A DNA stretch of 64,000 nucleotides from JAQBDA01 sp963709875 (GTDB lineage Bacteria > Chloroflexota > Anaerolineae > Anaerolineales > UBA4823), in NCBI GenBank assembly GCA_963709875.1, contig CAVPYB010000012.1, positions 62,001 to 126,000 on the forward strand, in the 5' to 3' direction. The notes under the pieces were generated by a model. That model was not told the origin of the DNA. It saw only the letters and a program-made list of their open reading frames with translations, and did no database searches. The position numbers and the translations under genes were made by a program. Position 1 is the stretch's first letter. Every line of letters starts with the position of its first letter. Shown piece after piece: positions 9,818 to 20,074 of this stretch.

Positions 9818-9864
9818 TTGCACGACCATCTGGCAAACAGTAATCAGGACGCAATCACGTGATT
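9818..9864 (+). promoter_or_regulatory. Possible metG promoter and palindrome
   Basis: TTGCAC (9818-9823), a 17-base spacer and TAATCA (9841-9846) form a moderate promoter. A perfect 12-base palindrome AATCACGTGATT follows at 9853-9864, in the predicted 5' UTR, ahead of the AGGAGGAGG ribosome binding site of metG. It could be an operator; no regulator is known. Confidence 0.4.
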
Positions 9865-9883
9865 CACACAGGAGGAGGACAGC

Positions 9884-11676
9884 ATGACTAAGAATATCCT
9901 CGTCTCGGTCGCCTGGCCTTATGCAAATTCTCAGATCCATGTCGGCAATATCACCGGTTCATATCTGCCTGCCGATATCTTCGCCCGCTACCAGCGGCTG
10001 GCTGGCAACCGCGTCCTGATGGTATCAGGCTCGGATGCGCACGGCACGCCGGTGACGGTGCGCGCCGATTCAGAAGGCAAGACCCCTGTGGAGGTGTACC
10101 AGGAATTATCACGCCGGTTTCCTCGAGCTGTTCCAAAAGCTCGGGCTGGCATACGATCTGTTCAGCAGCACGCATACCCAAAACCACTTCAAGGTGTCGC
10201 AATCCATCTTCCTGGCGCTGCAGGAGAACAAGCTGCTGTACACCGAGCGACAGCAGCAGTGGTACGCTCCTCAGCCAGGGTCGCTTCCTGCCAGACCGCT
10301 ATGTGGAGGGCACGTGCTATATCTGCGGATATACCAGCGCGCGTGGCGACCAATGCGATAACTGCGGCAACCTGCTGGACGCCAACCAGCTGATCGAGCC
10401 GCGCTCGAAGACCGACGGCTCCACCCCAGAGCTGCGCCAGACCGAGCATTTCTACCTCGACCTCGGCAAACTGCAGCCGGCGATCGTCGAGTTCCTGCGC
10501 CAGCGGGAGAGCTACTGGCGGCCCAACGTTCTGCGCCAGTCCCTCGGACAGATCCTGGCGAACGACCTGCACGGCCGTGCCATCACCCGCGACCTGGACT
10601 GGGGGATCCCCGTGCCGGTAGACGGCTGGGAAGGCAAATGCCTGTATGTATGGTTCGAGGCGGTGATCGGCTACCTTTCCGCGGCGGTTGAATGGGCGCA
10701 GATCACCGGTCAGCCGGACAGCTGGCGTGACTGGTGGTACAACCCGGAGGTGCGCACTTACTACTTCATCGGCAAAGGACAATATCCCCTTCCATGCGGT
10801 CATCTGGCCGGCACAGCTGATCGGCGCGGGCGAGGGGTTTGGTAAGATCTTCGAAAATGTCGATGACGCCCGTCTCACCCTGCCGTACGATGTCCCTGCA
10901 AATGAATTCATGAACCTGGAAGGGCAAGAAGCTTTCCGGCAGCCGCAACTGGGCTGTCTGGGGGCTGGATTTCCTCTCCCGCTACGATCCCGACCCGCTG
11001 CGCTACTACCTGACCGCCAATATGCCCGAGAGCAAAGATACCGATTGGGACTGGCAGGATTTCCTCAACCGCAACAACAACGAGCTGGTCGCGACCTGGG
11101 GCAACCTCGCCAACCGTGTGCTGTCTTTTGCGTATAAGCATTGGGAAGGCGTACGTGCCCGGTGCCCGGCGAGCTGCGCCCCCAGGATCAGGAGATCTTA
11201 GGCGTCGTCGAAGGCGGTTTCGACTGAGATCGGCGAAGCAGATCGACGCGGTGCATCTGCGCGCCGGTCTGCAGGAAGCCGTGCGCCTGGCGACGGAGGT
11301 CAACAAATACCTGGATACCACAGCGCCCTGGTTCGAGATCAAGAACGATAAATCCCAGGCAGCCAAAAGCATATACACATCCCTGCGGGCGATCGACTCT
11401 TTGAAGGTGCTGTTCGCCCCCTTCCTGCCTTTCACCAGCGAGCGGCTGCACAGCTACCTTTGGCTACTCCAGCCCCTTGTTCGGCGTACAGGTCGCTGGA
11501 GAGCGTCCAGGATGACTTAGGCGAGCACACGGTGCTGCGATACCTGCCTGATCAGTGCCAGCGGCAGATGGGAGCCCAGCCAGCTGCAGCCGGGGCAGGC
11601 GCTGCAGAAACCGGAGCCGCTGTTCCGCAAGCTGGATGAGAGCATCGTCGCCGAGGAGCGCGCCCGGCTGGGATAA
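9884..11676 (+). CDS. metG: Methionyl-tRNA synthetase, apparent frameshifts
   Basis: Charges tRNA-Met with methionine. The start at ATG 9884 has an excellent AGGAGG site and reads ILVSVAWPYANSQIHVGNIT, with the class I HIGH-equivalent HVGN. Then come GSDAHGTP, the zinc knuckle CYICGYTSARGDQCDNCGNL, DLDWGIPVPVDGWEGKCLYV, GKDNIPFHAVIW and a KMSKS-equivalent KKLSGSRNWAV. The anticodon-binding helical domain follows (VNKYLDTTAPWFEIK, LFAPFLPFTSERL), and a last piece EPLFRKLDESIVAEERARLG ends at TAA 11674. Breaks fall near 10105, 10270, 10780, 10920, 11155, 11215, 11480 and 11560. Every motif is in order, so one enzyme of about 595 residues is intended. No C-terminal tRNA-binding (EMAP-like) extension is seen. 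Confidence 0.88.
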
Positions 11677-11711
11677 TAATTACCTGACGAAAGGTCTGCG
11701 ACCAGGCCTGC

Positions 11712-12218
11712 TCAATCTGCTTCCAGCAGCGAGCCCTGGAGATAGTCCACTAAGATTCGCAGCACCTGCTCTGCGGATTGCTGCTTGACCTCCAACCTGG
11801 ACCCGGGCCAGATATGCTGCCACGCTTTATCCACACCTGGCGCGCTCAAGCCGATCCAGGTCAGACCAACCGGCTTCTCCGGCGTGCCTCCGTCAGGACC
11901 AGCGATCCCGCTGATCGCCGCACCAATGTCTGTCCCCAATGCCTGCCGCACGCCGCACGCCATCTCCAGCACGGTCTGCTCACTCACCGCACCGTGTACC
12001 TCCAGAGTCTGCGCAGATACACCGAGCAGGTTCATCTTGATCTCGTTGGCGTAAGCGATCACCCCACCTGAGTAATAGATCGACGAACCGGGCACATTGG
12101 TGATACGATGCCCGATCAGCCCGCCCGTGCATGATTCGGCGACTGCCAGGTGCAGGCCGCGTTGGACCAGCAGCTCTCCCAATAATGCTTCACATTGAAT
12201 GATCTTCCATAGGGACAT
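11712..12218 (-). CDS. pncC: CinA-like nicotinamide-nucleotide amidase (PncC)
   Basis: A 168-residue stand-alone CinA C-terminal domain. This family deamidates NMN to nicotinate mononucleotide for pyridine nucleotide salvage. Family motifs are clear: HLAVAESCTGGLIGHRITNV, PGSSIYYSGGVIAYANEIK, LLGVSAQTLEVHGAVSEQT and GISGIAGPDGGTPEKPVGL. The conserved serine lies in AESCTGG and the lysine in ANEIK. The N-terminal molybdopterin-binding-like domain of full CinA is missing, as is usual for PncC. It is convergent with metG, with 35 bases between the stop codons. Confidence 0.88.
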   Translation of the reverse strand: MSLWKIIQCEALLGELLVQRGLHLAVAESCTGGLIGHRITNVPGSSIYYSGGVIAYANEIKMNLLGVSAQTLEVHGAVSEQTVLEMACGVRQALGTDIGAAISGIAGPDGGTPEKPVGLTWIGLSAPGVDKAWQHIWPGSRLEVKQQSAEQVLRILVDYLQGSLLEAD

Positions 12219-12320
12219 TATATAGCACGAAACCCGATCTTTGAGTCAGATATCCCCATTCACGCCCGGGCTTCGTCTCGCTGATGGACTAAGTTGATCA
12301 TGATACAATCCAAATCACGT

Positions 12321-14183
12321 ATGGACGTATCCGAAAAGATCCAGGCTGTGCTCGATACCCTGCCCACCAGACCCGGCTGCTACCTCATGAAGGACCAGTT
12401 CGGGAAGGTTATCTACGTGGGCAAGGCGATTAACCTGCGCAGCCGTGTGCGCTCGTATTTCCACAACAGCGCGCAGGACAGCCCAAAAACCGAGAAGCTG
12501 GTGCGCAAGATCGCCGACATCGATTGGATCGTGGTCGACTCCGAGCTGGAAGCCTTGATCTTGGAGATGAACCTGATCAAGAAGCACCGCCCGCATTACA
12601 ACGTCCGCCTGAAAGACGACAAACGCTACCCCTACATCAAGGTACACTGGGCAGACCCATTCCCCAAAGTTACCGTCACCCGCAGGATGCTGCAGGATGG
12701 ATCACGCTACTTCGGCCCATATACCAGCGTCTGGGCTGTCCACCAGACACTGGATGTCCTGCGGCGCATTTTCCCATACCTGACCTGCGACCGCACCATC
12801 ACCGGGGAGGATGAACGCGCTTGCCTGTATTATGACATCAAACTATGTGTGGCACCCTGCATCGGTGCTGCCGACCAGGCTACATACCGCCAGATGATCG
12901 AAGACCTGTGCCAGTTCCTGCTCGGTCGAACCGAGCCGATCGTCTCGCGACTGCATATGGAGATGGAACAGGCGGCTGAGAAGCTGAACTTCGAAAGGGC
13001 GGCAGCCTTTCGGGACCAAATCAACGCCATAGAAAACGTAGTCGAGCGGCAGAAAGTAATCTCCAGCGATTATATCGATTCGGATGTGATCGCCATGGCG
13101 CGATCGAATGGCGAAGCCTGTGTGCAGGTGTTCTTCATCCGCGGCGGAAAACTGATCGGTCGAGAGTACTTCCTTCTGGAGGGCACCGAAGCTACCCCCG
13201 ATCAGGGTGTGATGGCTGAGTTCATCAAACAATTCTACGATCAGACGCCCACAGTGCCCGAGCAGGTGCTGCTGCCGCACGAGGTCGAGGAAGCACAGAT
13301 CATCCGCCAGTGGCTCAAACAGAGGAGCAGCAGCGATAAATTCGAGATCCTGATCCCCAAAGAGGGACAGCAGCGCGATCTCATCCAGCTGGCTGCTGAA
13401 AACGCTGCTGAGACCCTGGCCGCGCTGCAGGCGCAGTGGCAGGCAGACCGGCACCGCCAGGAACAGGCGCTGGCAGAGCTTCAGGAAGCGTTATCGCTCC
13501 CAGAGCCCCCCAACCGCATCGAATGTTATGATATCTCCAATACTCAGGGGACTGCCGCGGTCGGCAGCATGGTTGTCTTCACCCAGGGAGTGCCGAAGAA
13601 ACCATATTACCGCCACTTCAATATCCGCAGCGTGAGCGGTCCGGATGATTTTGCCAGCATGGAAGAAGTCCTCACCCGGCGCTTCAACCGCTGGCAGGCA
13701 GCCCAGGAGGGCGCTCAAACACCGGGCAAGAAGCCGGACCAGGCGTTCGGTCTGCTGCCAGACTTGCTGCTGGTAGACGGGGGCAAGGGTCAGCTCAGCC
13801 GTGCCGTGGCCGTGTTGGAGCATTTCGGACTGACAGACAGGATACCCGTGGCAGGGCTGGCGAAGCAGAATGAAGAGCTGTTCATCCCGGGGCACCCGTC
13901 ATCCATACTGCTCCCGCGCCAATCTCAGGGGCTGTTCCTGGTCCAGCGCATCCGCGATGAAGCGCACCGGTTTGCGATCACTTCTCACCGCAAGCTGCGC
14001 ACGAAAACCGGTCTGGCGTCTCGCCTGGATGGCATCCCCGGGATCGGACCAGCCAGGCGCAAGCTGCTGCTGAGCCATTTCGGCTCTATTCAGGACATCC
14101 AGAACGCTTCGATGGAAGAGCTAACCGCAGTCCCCGGGATCACCGAGAAGATCGCCCAGGCGATCAAAACCCATCTCGAGTAG
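12321..14183 (+). CDS. uvrC: UvrABC system protein C (excinuclease subunit)
   Basis: Makes the dual incisions in nucleotide excision repair once UvrB marks the lesion. In order: GIY-YIG nuclease (PGCYLMKDQFGKVIYVGKA, about residues 15-90), cysteine-containing segment (CLYYDIKLCVAPCIGAAD), UVR motif (AAEKLNFERAAAFRDQI, about 215-240), RNase H-like nuclease (RIECYDISNTQGTAAVGSMV and LLLVDGGKGQLSRA), and C-terminal helix-hairpin-helix motifs (IPGIGPARRKLLLSHFGS, VPGITEKIAQAI). The frame is open from TTG 12294, and ATG 12300 is possible. ATG 12321 (MDVSEKIQAVL) gives the usual N-terminus, and a TACAAT hexamer at 12304-12309 suggests a very short 5' UTR. At about 620 residues the length is normal and no damage is seen. 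Confidence 0.95.
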   Translation: MDVSEKIQAVLDTLPTRPGCYLMKDQFGKVIYVGKAINLRSRVRSYFHNSAQDSPKTEKLVRKIADIDWIVVDSELEALILEMNLIKKHRPHYNVRLKDDKRYPYIKVHWADPFPKVTVTRRMLQDGSRYFGPYTSVWAVHQTLDVLRRIFPYLTCDRTITGEDERACLYYDIKLCVAPCIGAADQATYRQMIEDLCQFLLGRTEPIVSRLHMEMEQAAEKLNFERAAAFRDQINAIENVVERQKVISSDYIDSDVIAMARSNGEACVQVFFIRGGKLIGREYFLLEGTEATPDQGVMAEFIKQFYDQTPTVPEQVLLPHEVEEAQIIRQWLKQRSSSDKFEILIPKEGQQRDLIQLAAENAAETLAALQAQWQADRHRQEQALAELQEALSLPEPPNRIECYDISNTQGTAAVGSMVVFTQGVPKKPYYRHFNIRSVSGPDDFASMEEVLTRRFNRWQAAQEGAQTPGKKPDQAFGLLPDLLLVDGGKGQLSRAVAVLEHFGLTDRIPVAGLAKQNEELFIPGHPSSILLPRQSQGLFLVQRIRDEAHRFAITSHRKLRTKTGLASRLDGIPGIGPARRKLLLSHFGSIQDIQNASMEELTAVPGITEKIAQAIKTHLE

Positions 14184-14253
14184 GGAGCTGGCGGGCACTC
14201 CAGGTATTGCGGGTGATTAAGCTGTTTAGATCTATCAGGTAATGAGGAAACTT

Positions 14254-14383
14254 ATGGCAAAAAAGAAGAAGCAGCCCTCCCAGCGAGATCGGCGTCGATT
14301 GCGCACTCAACAGGTCATTTTTACTCGTGATCGCGATCATGATCATCCTGGTGATGGTCGTGGGCATGTTTGCCCGCTATTGA
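14254..14383 (+). CDS. Small basic single-pass membrane protein, one apparent frameshift
   Basis: The ORF starts at ATG 14254 after GAGG and reads MAKKKKQPSQRDRRRLRTQQ. After a run of five T (near 14315) the adjacent frame continues as FLLVIAIMIILVMVVGMFAR and stops at TGA 14381. Joined, this is about 43 residues: a strongly basic N-terminus and one transmembrane helix, a sensible small inner-membrane topology. The frame offset is one base, at a homopolymer, as in the other broken genes here. The stop lies next to the stop of the convergent giant kinase (14385). Function unknown. Confidence 0.5.
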
Positions 14384-14384
14384 G

Positions 14385-17300
14385 TTACATATCCATTAAG
14401 TTTTGAACCATACGCGTGAATTCGCGGGCTGAGAAAGGCTTCTGCAGCCAATGCACATCGCCTCGCTCAAGGAGTGCCTGGTTCTCGCCTTCCAGCGGAT
14501 GACCGGTGACAAACAGCATTTTCATCTCGGGTGAGCGATCCATCAAAGCCCGGTACAGCTTCACACCGTCCATTTGAGGCATGACCACATCACTGACGAC
14601 AAGTGCAAACGCAATGCCGGTTTGATCGTACAGCTGGATTGCTTCATAACCATTTCGAGCAGTGATAACATCGTAGTTCTTGGCTTCAAGCAGAGCCTGT
14701 AAGGCTGCCAGAGTGGCATGGTCATCCTCTACCACCAAGACCACTTTACCGGAACCATCCAGCGGCGCCAGCGGTTCGGTATGCCTGATCTCATAGCTCG
14801 ACTCTGGCAGCAGAGGCAGAAATAGTGTAAACTCTGTCCCTTTGTCCACCTTACTGCTTACATCGATATGACCGCCGTGCTGCTTGATGATGCCGTACAC
14901 CTGCGCCAGCCCCAACCCGGTCCCCTGACCGACCGGCTTGGTCGTGAAAAACGGTTCGAAAATGTGTGGGGTGACATCCGGGGGTATCCCACAGCCGGAA
15001 TCCCGGACGGTGATCTTAACCCACTCCCCCGGCAGAAGATCAGGTGATGGGGGTTCCATCGCCTCCGGGATCTTAATTTGCCCCAGGGAGAAGTGCAGCA
15101 CACCGCCATCAGGCATCGCGTCGCGCGCATTAACTGCCAGATTGATGAAAACCTGCTGCAAGCGAGTTGGGTCAGCCTTCACCCAGTAACTCCCCGGCTT
15201 ATATTCAAGCTCAAGACGGATGGTCTCCGGCATCACCCGCCCGAGCATGCGCTCCAATTCTTTCACAAACGGAAGCAGGTCCAGGGCACTCTGTTCCATG
15301 ACCGCCCTGCGGCTGAAGTCCAGGATCTGGCGGATCAGGCTGGCGGCTCGTTGTACCTGCTGCTCGATGATGGTCAGGCGGTCCCGGCTGGCTTGCGGCA
15401 GGTTCGGATCACCCATCAGCAAATCGGTATAGACAAGGATAGCAGCCATAATATTATTGAAGTCGTGGGCGATCCCTGCTGCCAGCTGGCCGACGGTCGC
15501 CAGACGTTCCTGCATCTGGATGCGGGTCTGGATCTCCTTCTCTTCGGTGATCTCCCGCAGCATGATCACCCACTGCTGGCTGCCTCCTCCCATCGGGCGC
15601 GCCTGGGCTTCATACACTCGATGGGATGGCTTATCCTGAATGATCTCTACCGGTATTGGGTCCTTGTGGTGGCTGATCAGATCCTCTATCGGATAATTGC
15701 CCAGGCGCAATAGATTGCCATCCGGGGTATCCGCCTCCAGAGCTGTCAGGATCGATTTGGCGATCGGATTGGTTACCTGTAGCCGGTATTCGGAATCCAG
15801 CAGGATCAGACCCACCGGCAGGTGCTCGACCAGACCCTCGACGCGCTTCTGCTCGGCGACCAGGATAGCGACGATACGTTCGACGGCAGACCCCGCCTGG
15901 TGGGCGAATGTCTCCAGCAGGCGCTGCTGGTAATCGCTGAATGCGGATTTTTCATCGCTGGCGGTAATCAAGGCGCCGACTGTTTTCCAGCCAACCTTGA
16001 TAGGAGCATAGATCAGCGACTCCAGCTTCTCGATCGCAGGCACCTTGCTGTCGAGATCGGAAGTTTGCACCAGCTCTAAGGGGGCGGTTTCGAGCCTTTT
16101 GGTATCTCTATTTTGCTTTACAAGCTCGTTCAGGGTGAGCTCACGCAGCGATTGGACCGCCGCAGGCGCGATCTCTCTCGAGGATTCGATGAAGAACAAT
16201 CGGTGCCCTTCCACTACCAGGCAGGCAGAGGACAGATCGCAGCCAACTGCATTCCGCAGATGGCTCAGGAGCAGACGCAGCAAATCTTCGAAGCCAACCG
16301 TATGGCCGATCTTCTGCGATAATTCATATAAGCTGGTCAGTTCCAAAGTCCGCTGGTCAACCGTCAGCTCGAGTTCTTCAGCGTGTTGGCGCACCTGCCC
16401 ATACAGCACAGCATTTTCCAGTGCGATCGAGATCTGCCCGGCTAAGACCTGTAAGAGGTCGCTGTCGTGAGTGCTGAGCTGGTTTGTCTTGTCGCTCTCG
16501 ATATTGATAACGCCGATTACCTTGTCGTCGCGGAAGATGGGCACCGCCAGCTCGGCGACAGTCTCTTGTGACCAGCAGATATAATCTGTGTCCCGGCTGA
16601 CATCCGGGACAAACTCGGCCTCTCCAGAACGTGCCACTCGACCGACGATCCCCATCTGGATTGACTGGTATTTATCGCGCGGCTGATCCCCACGGAAAGC
16701 TTGCAGCTCCAGCTGTTCCTCCCGGATCAGGAAGATCTCCACCAATGGATACTTGAATCGCCGGTACAGCTGTTCGACCACCTCGTCGAAGAGCACATTC
16801 AACTCGAGACGTCGGTTGAAGATCTCGGTCAGGTCCTGGATCAAGGTGATCTCAGCCAGCCTGCGAGTAACCTCCTGGTAGCGTTCCGCGTTGCTGAGCA
16901 CCAGACCCACCTCATGACAGATCGTTTGCAGCAGGTCGAGCTGGTCCATTGAGAAAGCCGCCACCTCGTCGTGCAGCACGCTCAGCACACCAAATATCTG
17001 CTCCCCGGCCTTAATAGGAGCAGTGATCACAGAGCGGACTCCATCATCAAGCCCTGGCACATGGTGCCAGCGCTCGTCCTTGCCGACATCTGGAATATTC
17101 GCCGGCTGCCGGTGTCTTGCCACCCAGCCTGCCAGTCCGGTATCAAGATCGATTTCGAGGCTGGGATCGAATTCGGTCCCAGCCGGCTGCACTGCGCAGT
17201 GCAGCGCGCACAACCATAACCGCTCGACTTCCGGGATGTACAGGAAAGCCTGTCCCATCATCCCATCAAATACCTGGCAGGTGCGTGAGATCGCCCGGTC

Positions 17301-19955
17301 GAGAATCTCCTCATAGTCCAGACTGCTGGCTAACTCCCTGCCGATATCATAGAGCAGACGCAGGTGACGTCTCTCTGTGGCCGCGCGCTCGTACAGTCTG
17401 GCATTATCGATCGCAACTGCCGCATGAGCTGCGAATGTCTGGACGATGGTCACATCATCGTCAGTGAATCCGCCTACGGCAGCCCTATCCAGGTTGAGCA
17501 GCCCGATCACCTTATCGCGCACGATCAACGGCACACCAAGCCACGAATTGATGTGATCGCTCAGTGGGGTCGCCTGCCAGCGTGGGTCATCGTTGATATT
17601 GGCGATCAGCAGCGGCTTGCCGCTCTCGACCACAATCCCGACCGCGTGATCCGATGAGAGACCAAAGCGTATTGTCTCAACCAGCACTTCAGCGGCGGAC
17701 TTCTCATAACCCCGCCAGACCTTGATGACAGCCGATCCGTTCTCCAGCAGCATGATATTGGCGCTGTCATAGCTTACCACCCGGGCAAGCTGGTCAAGCA
17801 CCTCTTCCAGCACCTGATGCATAGATAGGCTGGAGCTGATGATATGTGCGGCGTCTCTCACTGCCTCGGCACGCCTGCGCGACTCCCTTTCTACTTTGAA
17901 CAAGCGCGCTTTCTCGATGGCTGTGGCCGCTTGGTTGGCAAAAGTCTCGACCAGTGCAGCATGACCTGCGTTATAGAGACCAGGCTCTTCGTTATCCAGG
18001 GTAAGACAGCCGATGACTTCACCGCGCACGATCAGCGGCGTACCCAACCAGCCGCGCACATGCTTGACGCCGCCCCAACCACGAAAGCGCTGGTCGTTAT
18101 GCACATCAGGGATGATCAAGGACTGTTTGCTGCGTTGGAGCTCTAAGAATAGGCTGTCATTTTCAACCGGTATGGTGCTCCCAACAACAGCTGCGCTGTC
18201 TTCGAACCCTTTCCCGGCAACGATCTGCAGGATATTCCCTTCCATCAAGAACACCGAAGCGCTTTTGTATGGCACCACCTGTTCCAAATGGGTCAGGATC
18301 ACATCCAGCAGTTGGTCCACTTCCAGAGTGGATGTCAGGGCAGCCGAGCCTTTCCCAAGCGTCTCTGCTTCCCGCCGGCGGCGCCTTTCGGCATCCAGCA
18401 GGCGCGTGGTTTCCAACGCCACCGAAGCATGATTAGCAAACAATGTCAGGATTTCCTGGTCGTCACGGCTGAACCGTCTGACGTCGAAATCGTCCAGCAC
18501 CTGGAGCACGCCGGTAACTTCACCCTGCCAGACCATGGGCACAGTGAGAACAGCCGAATATGGCTGGACGGTGTCATAAGCTTTGATCCGCCCCGGCCAG
18601 ATCCGGTAATCGTCGATGATCAAGGGCTTTCCGCTTTGGGCAACAACGCCGGCCGCGCCCTCACCGTAATTAATGGTAGCGCCAACCCTATCCTGGCTGC
18701 TGCTCTGCAGGTCGACATACGAGCGCACCTTTTCATTCTCTGGCTCACTCAGGTACAGGCTGCCCCCCTTGGCGCCGAGCAGCTGCACGGCTTTCTCGAC
18801 AATATTGGTCAGCAGTACCGGCAATTCGTGGACGGTGGTAAGGTCCAGGGAAAGCGCCTGCAAGGCTGCCAGCTCGTCCGCCCGCCGACGCAAAGCGCGT
18901 TCCATTCCTATTCGTTCGGTGATATCACGCACGATGCTGCAGAGCATCGTGCCCTTCTCTGACTTCAGGGGATAAAGCACTACCTGAATGGTGCGCAGCT
19001 CGCCGTCTGTCCGGCGGATATCGTTCTCATGGAAATCCCCTATCCAGGGTGACTTACCGGTCCTCAGCAGCTCTTGAATGCGTTCGATAATTTTCTGCTT
19101 GTGCTCCTCGGGAGGCCCCCCACTGGGAAAGAAGCTGAACTGTATATCCCAGATCGGCTGCCCCAAGGTCTGGGATTGTTTGAGACCCGTGATCCGCTCC
19201 ATCCCCTCGTTCCATTCGATCACCAGCCCTTGCTCGTCTAGCAGGATAATTCCATCCGTGGATTGGCGCACGATGCCGCGGTATTTTTGCTCGCTCTCCC
19301 GCAAGGCGTTCTCAGTTTGCATCTTTTTTGACACCTGGGCCTGTAAGACAGAGATCAGGTTCGCATTTTCCAGGGCGATCGCCACGTGGTTTGAGAAGGC
19401 CTCGATCAGGGGAATGTGTGCAGCAGACAGACCGGCACCGTTTACGGTTAACAGACCGTGCACTTCCCCTTCGATGATCAGCGGAGCATAGATAGCAGGC
19501 TGACCCCCAAACCTTGCAAGCACCTCCCGCAAGAATCCCTTGTACTCGCCAGGAACGAAACTGCGTATGAACTCGCTGTTATCTTGCTCGAAGATCGACT
19601 CGCCCTTCGTCAGAATAGTCTTGAAAATATCCGAAGCCGAGACGGGGACTGAAAACTGGAATGTCCCTGTATCGAGATCGGGCTGCAGTTCCGGCAGGTA
19701 CATATCAATTCCATCGAAGCGAGTGATCTCATCCCACGGGACCGCCGCAACGACCATCTTCAGTTTCTCGCCACCATCTATGAGCAAATTGATGCTGCCG
19801 TTGAGCCCGAGTTTGACGATCTGGTCGCTGAAGACTCGATAAACATCGGCTTCCGAGCGCGCCGAACGCTGCAGCTGTGCAGAAGCCGCGTTCAAAGCAA
19901 ACAGAAATCGTGCACCACCCTCACGTTCAGAGTCGTTCAATTCCGGTACAGTCAT
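14385..19955 (-). CDS. Giant hybrid histidine kinase: 7 GAF, 2 PAS, HisKA, HATPase, REC
   Basis: 1856 residues with no transmembrane segment, so a cytoplasmic sensor. By repeated boundary patterns (RLLYDIGRELASSLDYEEIL, ALENANLISVLQAQVSKKM and similar) the layout is GAF about 15-200, PAS 222-345, then six GAF domains to about 1380, PAS 1390-1490 and HisKA near 1510. The histidine is in QLAAGIAHDFNNIMAAIL; the HATPase has INLAVNARDAMPDGG, DSGCGIPPDV and GQGTGLGLAQVYGIIKQHGG. A C-terminal receiver has VLVVEDDHATL and acceptor aspartate in VVSDVVMPQMDG. GAF domains bind small ligands, haem or bilins, but no chromophore cysteine is obvious. The attached REC with no output domain implies phosphorelay to a partner not found here. 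Confidence 0.92.
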   Translation of the reverse strand: MTVPELNDSEREGGARFLFALNAASAQLQRSARSEADVYRVFSDQIVKLGLNGSINLLIDGGEKLKMVVAAVPWDEITRFDGIDMYLPELQPDLDTGTFQFSVPVSASDIFKTILTKGESIFEQDNSEFIRSFVPGEYKGFLREVLARFGGQPAIYAPLIIEGEVHGLLTVNGAGLSAAHIPLIEAFSNHVAIALENANLISVLQAQVSKKMQTENALRESEQKYRGIVRQSTDGIILLDEQGLVIEWNEGMERITGLKQSQTLGQPIWDIQFSFFPSGGPPEEHKQKIIERIQELLRTGKSPWIGDFHENDIRRTDGELRTIQVVLYPLKSEKGTMLCSIVRDITERIGMERALRRRADELAALQALSLDLTTVHELPVLLTNIVEKAVQLLGAKGGSLYLSEPENEKVRSYVDLQSSSQDRVGATINYGEGAAGVVAQSGKPLIIDDYRIWPGRIKAYDTVQPYSAVLTVPMVWQGEVTGVLQVLDDFDVRRFSRDDQEILTLFANHASVALETTRLLDAERRRRREAETLGKGSAALTSTLEVDQLLDVILTHLEQVVPYKSASVFLMEGNILQIVAGKGFEDSAAVVGSTIPVENDSLFLELQRSKQSLIIPDVHNDQRFRGWGGVKHVRGWLGTPLIVRGEVIGCLTLDNEEPGLYNAGHAALVETFANQAATAIEKARLFKVERESRRRAEAVRDAAHIISSSLSMHQVLEEVLDQLARVVSYDSANIMLLENGSAVIKVWRGYEKSAAEVLVETIRFGLSSDHAVGIVVESGKPLLIANINDDPRWQATPLSDHINSWLGVPLIVRDKVIGLLNLDRAAVGGFTDDDVTIVQTFAAHAAVAIDNARLYERAATERRHLRLLYDIGRELASSLDYEEILDRAISRTCQVFDGMMGQAFLYIPEVERLWLCALHCAVQPAGTEFDPSLEIDLDTGLAGWVARHRQPANIPDVGKDERWHHVPGLDDGVRSVITAPIKAGEQIFGVLSVLHDEVAAFSMDQLDLLQTICHEVGLVLSNAERYQEVTRRLAEITLIQDLTEIFNRRLELNVLFDEVVEQLYRRFKYPLVEIFLIREEQLELQAFRGDQPRDKYQSIQMGIVGRVARSGEAEFVPDVSRDTDYICWSQETVAELAVPIFRDDKVIGVINIESDKTNQLSTHDSDLLQVLAGQISIALENAVLYGQVRQHAEELELTVDQRTLELTSLYELSQKIGHTVGFEDLLRLLLSHLRNAVGCDLSSACLVVEGHRLFFIESSREIAPAAVQSLRELTLNELVKQNRDTKRLETAPLELVQTSDLDSKVPAIEKLESLIYAPIKVGWKTVGALITASDEKSAFSDYQQRLLETFAHQAGSAVERIVAILVAEQKRVEGLVEHLPVGLILLDSEYRLQVTNPIAKSILTALEADTPDGNLLRLGNYPIEDLISHHKDPIPVEIIQDKPSHRVYEAQARPMGGGSQQWVIMLREITEEKEIQTRIQMQERLATVGQLAAGIAHDFNNIMAAILVYTDLLMGDPNLPQASRDRLTIIEQQVQRAASLIRQILDFSRRAVMEQSALDLLPFVKELERMLGRVMPETIRLELEYKPGSYWVKADPTRLQQVFINLAVNARDAMPDGGVLHFSLGQIKIPEAMEPPSPDLLPGEWVKITVRDSGCGIPPDVTPHIFEPFFTTKPVGQGTGLGLAQVYGIIKQHGGHIDVSSKVDKGTEFTLFLPLLPESSYEIRHTEPLAPLDGSGKVVLVVEDDHATLAALQALLEAKNYDVITARNGYEAIQLYDQTGIAFALVVSDVVMPQMDGVKLYRALMDRSPEMKMLFVTGHPLEGENQALLERGDVHWLQKPFSAREFTRMVQNLMDM

Positions 19956-19986
19956 CGATAACCCACACTCATGCCAATATTAATAC

Positions 19987-20074
19987 CAGCACTAACGCAG
20001 TTAGCTGGGAGGGCGGTGCTTGGGCGAGCAATGCCCGCCCAAGCACTATTTTCCCCCGATCTGCGCAGCTTCTC
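19987..20074. mobile_element. Degenerate MITE-like palindromic element (copy A)
   Basis: An interrupted palindrome GTGCTTGGGCG/CGCCCAAGCAC (20016-20046) with central AAT, one mismatch in 14 pairs. It is flanked by diverged inverted ends resembling those of copy B at 32758-32851 (left ACTAACGCAG, right CTGCGCAG). It lies between the giant kinase start and the fhs terminator. It is non-coding and probably decayed. Confidence 0.45.

Noticed and set aside
9613..9843. 76-codon ORF overlapping the methionine-rich gene
   Set aside because: It runs through the terminator, lacks a placed ribosome binding site, and is His/Asp-rich only because it is the +1-type shadow of the ATG-rich frame.
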